From contig JAUVEF010000073.1 in NCBI GenBank assembly GCA_030594905.1, forward strand, positions 1 to 6,202: a stretch of DNA of 6,202 nt, given 5' to 3'. A model generated the notes under the pieces. It had not been told where the DNA came from and did no database searches. It worked only from the letters and a program-made list of their open reading frames with translations. The position numbers were made by a program, and so were the translations under genes. Of this stretch, positions 4,825 to 6,202 are shown in pieces. Every line of letters begins with the position of its first letter. Positions within the stretch are counted from its first letter, which is position 1. Source of the DNA: Methanosarcinales archaeon (lineage in GTDB: Archaea; Halobacteriota; Methanosarcinia; Methanosarcinales; Methanogasteraceae).

Positions 4825-6202
4825 ATGAGTGGGGTGAGTGTAGGGGTAAAGAGGGCGCGGGTGACTGGATGTGGGCTTGTGTTCGTGCATGAACCGCGCA
4901 CACGAACCGTGCTAACCATCGCAGGCTCTGACTCTGGTGGCGGCGCAGGTGTTCAGGCGGATCTGAAGACGTTTGCTGCACTTGGCGTGCATGGTACCTG
5001 CGCGATCACCGCGATCACCGCGCAGAACACGCTTGGTGTGCAGAATGTGTTCGAGCTCCCGAAAGATGTGATCACCGGTCAGATCCATGCGGTGCTCGAT
5101 GATATACACATTGATTACGTAAAAATCGGGATGCTATCATCCAAAGAGATTGTCCATCTCGTTGCAAGCCATATCTGCGGTGTTAACGGCGTTCCTTTCG
5201 TGCTTGATCCTGTGATGAGCGCGGAAGCCGGCGGATCTCTGCTAACAGATGATGCGCTTGGAGCTATGGTCACAGAACTGATTCCTGCCGCAACTGTGGT
5301 TACGCCAAACGTGTTTGAGGCAGAAGCGATCACCGGCATCAGTGTTCAGGATACGGATGATGCAAAACGCGCGGCTGCGGCAATCGTCGATATCGGATGC
5401 AGGGCGGCTGTTGTCACTGGCGGGCATCTGCATGGCACCGATGTGCTCTGCGATGGCAGGGGCGAGGAAGAGTTCCGGCTGATCCCGGGAAATTTGATCG
5501 AAGGCGGGACGCATGGTGCAGGCTGCACATATTCTGCGGCGATTGCAACGTTTCTTGCGAAAGGATTTTCCATACCCGATGCGTGCATCGCTGCAAAGGA
5601 TTTTGTCATGCATGCAATTTTGGGCGCACCATCTGTGGGCGGTGGAGTTGCTCCGGTCAACCAGACTAAGCACGTCCTCACGGACGCGGCGCGATATCGG
5701 GCGATCTCGGATGTCAGCGGTGCTGTAGACTGCATCGAAGCTTGCAAAACATTTGCATCGCTGATTCCGGAAGTAGGGTGCAATATCGGTACAGCTATTC
5801 CACAGGCGCAGTCGGTAGAGGACATTGTCGCGGTCAGATCAAGAATCGTGCGATTCGGAGGAGCGGCGCGTGCAATCGGGCAGATCGGATTTGGTGCATC
5901 ATCCCATGTAGCGAGACTGATCCTTGCAGCCATGCGATTCAATCCGGACGTTCGGAGCGCGCTTAATATCAGGTATTCTGAGGAGATTATCTCTGCCTGC
6001 GATGCACTTGGTTATACGATAGCATCCTTTGACCGTGAAGATGAACCGCCGCAGCACCAGACCATGGACTGGGGCACTGCGCACGCAATTGAAGGGGCTG
6101 GCTATGTGCCGCAGATAATCTATGACCAGGGCGGCACCGGAAAGGAGGCGATGGTGCGGATTCTTGGCAGGAGTGCGCTGGAAGTGGCTGGTATCGCCAT
6201 CC
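4825..6202 (+). CDS. thiD: Bifunctional HMP/HMP-phosphate kinase - thiamine-phosphate synthase (ThiD-ThiN fusion), 3' end outside window
   Basis: The frame is open from ATG 4825 to the window edge: 459 residues, C-terminus missing. Residues 29-280 are ThiD, which phosphorylates 4-amino-5-hydroxymethyl-2-methylpyrimidine to HMP-P and then HMP-PP with ATP. Seen are TIAGSDSGGGAGVQADLKT (31-49), DPVMSAEAGG (128-137), TPNVFEAEAITG (160-171) and the anion-hole loop HGAGCTYSAAI (230-240) with the expected Cys234. From about 295 on is ThiN, which couples HMP-PP to thiazole phosphate to give thiamine phosphate and replaces ThiE in most archaea. Seen are IGFGASSHVARLILAAM (354-370), NIRYSEEI (381-388), SFDREDEP (401-408) and IIYDQGGTGKEAM (431-443). 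ThiN domains are about 170-180 residues, so only a short tail is probably missing. The N-terminus (1-28) is an unusual G/V/R-rich extension; a GTG at 4909 would remove it but lacks a ribosome-binding site. Probably follows DUF2150 in an operon. No TPP riboswitch is evident upstream. Confidence 0.95.
   Translation, partial: MSGVSVGVKRARVTGCGLVFVHEPRTRTVLTIAGSDSGGGAGVQADLKTFAALGVHGTCAITAITAQNTLGVQNVFELPKDVITGQIHAVLDDIHIDYVKIGMLSSKEIVHLVASHICGVNGVPFVLDPVMSAEAGGSLLTDDALGAMVTELIPAATVVTPNVFEAEAITGISVQDTDDAKRAAAAIVDIGCRAAVVTGGHLHGTDVLCDGRGEEEFRLIPGNLIEGGTHGAGCTYSAAIATFLAKGFSIPDACIAAKDFVMHAILGAPSVGGGVAPVNQTKHVLTDAARYRAISDVSGAVDCIEACKTFASLIPEVGCNIGTAIPQAQSVEDIVAVRSRIVRFGGAARAIGQIGFGASSHVARLILAAMRFNPDVRSALNIRYSEEIISACDALGYTIASFDREDEPPQHQTMDWGTAHAIEGAGYVPQIIYDQGGTGKEAMVRILGRSALEVAGIAI

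Noticed and set aside
4610..4981. A 123-codon minus-strand frame over the DUF2150-thiD junction
   Set aside because: It is rich in His, Pro and Ser because it is antisense to the G-rich leader, and it overlaps both recognised genes.
5346..5942. A 198-codon minus-strand frame opposite ThiD-ThiN
   Set aside because: It is antisense to the ThiD and ThiN motifs, with an Ala/Pro/Ser/Arg shadow composition.

Overview
The window looks archaeal, most likely a methanogen-type or ANME-type euryarchaeon of the Methanomicrobia group; this is an inference. The evidence is a ThiD protein fused to a ThiN domain (the archaeal replacement for ThiE), a protein I recognise as the methanogen-associated DUF2150 family, TATA-box promoters, one start that fits leaderless transcription, and strong GGAGG ribosome-binding sites on two other genes. 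No rRNA, tRNA, CRISPR array, insertion sequence or phage gene is visible.

Layout. Positions 1-1037 hold three small minus-strand genes. The first is the N-terminal part of a secreted protein cut off by the left edge (start at 335). The second is a 72-residue lipoprotein rich in N-glycosylation sequons (379-597), apparently from a leaderless promoter. The third is a 63-residue ribbon-helix-helix-like protein (846-1037) with its own TATA box and Shine-Dalgarno site. Between it and the next gene lie about 350 bases with no intact gene. They hold a possible decayed reading frame (1103-1312) and a (CAT)7(CAA)4 microsatellite. Positions 1387-4017 encode a very large phosphoglucomutase-type enzyme on the minus strand. 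It has all four phosphohexomutase motifs plus a long N-terminal extension and a C-terminal extension.

A 167-base divergent promoter region (4018-4184) separates the mutase from a plus-strand pair: the DUF2150 protein (4185-4772) and, 52 bases later, the ThiD-ThiN fusion (4825 to the right edge, incomplete). The pair is probably co-transcribed. ThiDN alone can phosphorylate hydroxymethylpyrimidine twice and couple it to thiazole phosphate, giving thiamine phosphate. I see no functional link between thiamine synthesis and the mutase beyond adjacency.

Most of the window is ordinary archaeal chromosome. I found no convincing new multi-gene system. The points most worth a second look are the enlarged mutase, the orphan ribbon-helix-helix protein with its SD-determined GTG start, the decayed frame beside it, and the sequon-rich mini-lipoprotein.
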